Source of the DNA: Lepidostoma basale | Taxonomy: Eukaryota > Arthropoda > Insecta > Trichoptera > Lepidostomatidae | Assembly: GCA_022606425.2 (NCBI GenBank) | Contig: JAHDVF020001351.1 | Coordinates: 558,001-622,000, forward strand | Reading direction: 5' to 3' | Length of the DNA: 64,000 bases | In this document: positions 63,800 to 64,000 of the stretch, in pieces | How positions within the stretch are numbered: the stretch's first letter is position 1 | Layout of the letters: each line of letters opens with the position of its first letter | Position numbers and translations under genes: made by a program | The notes under the pieces: generated by a model | What the model saw: only the letters and a program-made list of their open reading frames with translations | Databases searched by the model: none | What the model was told of the DNA's origin: nothing

Positions 63800-64000
63800 A
63801 AAAAACGAAACAAGAAACAAATATTAGAAAAATGCAAATGAAGTAAAGATAACAATATATTAAAACAAAGTAATAGATACAAATTAAATGAAACAGAATA
63901 TTAAAAACAAATCAATCGAAATATTAGAAACCAATTAAACAAAACAAATAAAACAAAATAGAAACCAATTAAACAAAATATTAGAAACAAAGTAAAATAA
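63800..64000. repeat. Degenerate A-rich tandem repeat
   Basis: ATTAGAAACCAATTAAACAA-like units with AAACAAAAT linkers repeat loosely to the window's end. Confidence 0.55.

Overview
The window reads as nuclear DNA of an arthropod, most likely an insect; the order cannot be fixed from sequence alone. It is AT-rich and densely packed with decayed transposable elements. It has no operons, Shine-Dalgarno signals, tRNA or rRNA genes. The one host coding piece I can defend is a 105-bp exon on the minus strand at 39494-39598, with clean AG and GT splice borders and phase 0. Its 35 residues look like the N-terminal armadillo-like part of neurobeachin (rugose in flies). The rest is best read as the two long introns flanking that exon, with transcription running from high to low coordinates.

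The bulk is 3'-terminal debris of non-LTR retrotransposons. I name working families. Family A ends in a domain with a WF/WFGHMERM-type box and a TWHDQINQ box, and occurs about 20 times in three subfamilies: A-a (VNDVNG type) and A-b (SSVSG type) with TTAG-repeat tails, and A-c with GTT-repeat tails. Family C has tails of GAAGAA type. Family D has GATTT-repeat tails. Family E has a KWQWAGH-type box. Family G is a minor related type. There are also Jockey-like, CR1/L2-like and RTE/BovB-like ends. The best preserved is an A-c copy at 10333-11232 with an open 277-codon frame including the YADD box. A short nonautonomous element (SN1, five copies) shares the 3' end and TTAG tail of family A. A tRNA-derived SINE occurs six times. 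DNA transposons are represented by piggyBac and mariner remnants, a hAT-type element with a perfect 8-bp target duplication (14973-15499) and several MITE-like elements.

The most striking layer is a set of about 20 small motifs that match, to varying degrees, the hammerhead ribozyme core: CTGANGA, a short stem-loop, GAAA, a short self-complementary stem III and a GTC or GTT triplet. They fall into five sequence families and frequently occur as facing inverted pairs inside foldback elements. Such motifs are established features of Penelope-like retroelements, and the one insertion I can delimit (36538-36815) has a 12-bp target duplication. A second foldback family (FB1) without a hammerhead also shows 12-13 bp duplications at three loci.

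Tandem repeats form a third layer: units of about 29 bp (7.4-8.0 kb), 85-90 bp (13.2-14.5 kb), 70 bp (15.9-17.2 kb), 42 bp (33.0-33.6 kb) and 30 bp (38.6-39.3 kb). Four of these arrays are split by retroposon insertions, giving readable nesting orders. Remaining stretches hold nothing I can name and are listed as such.
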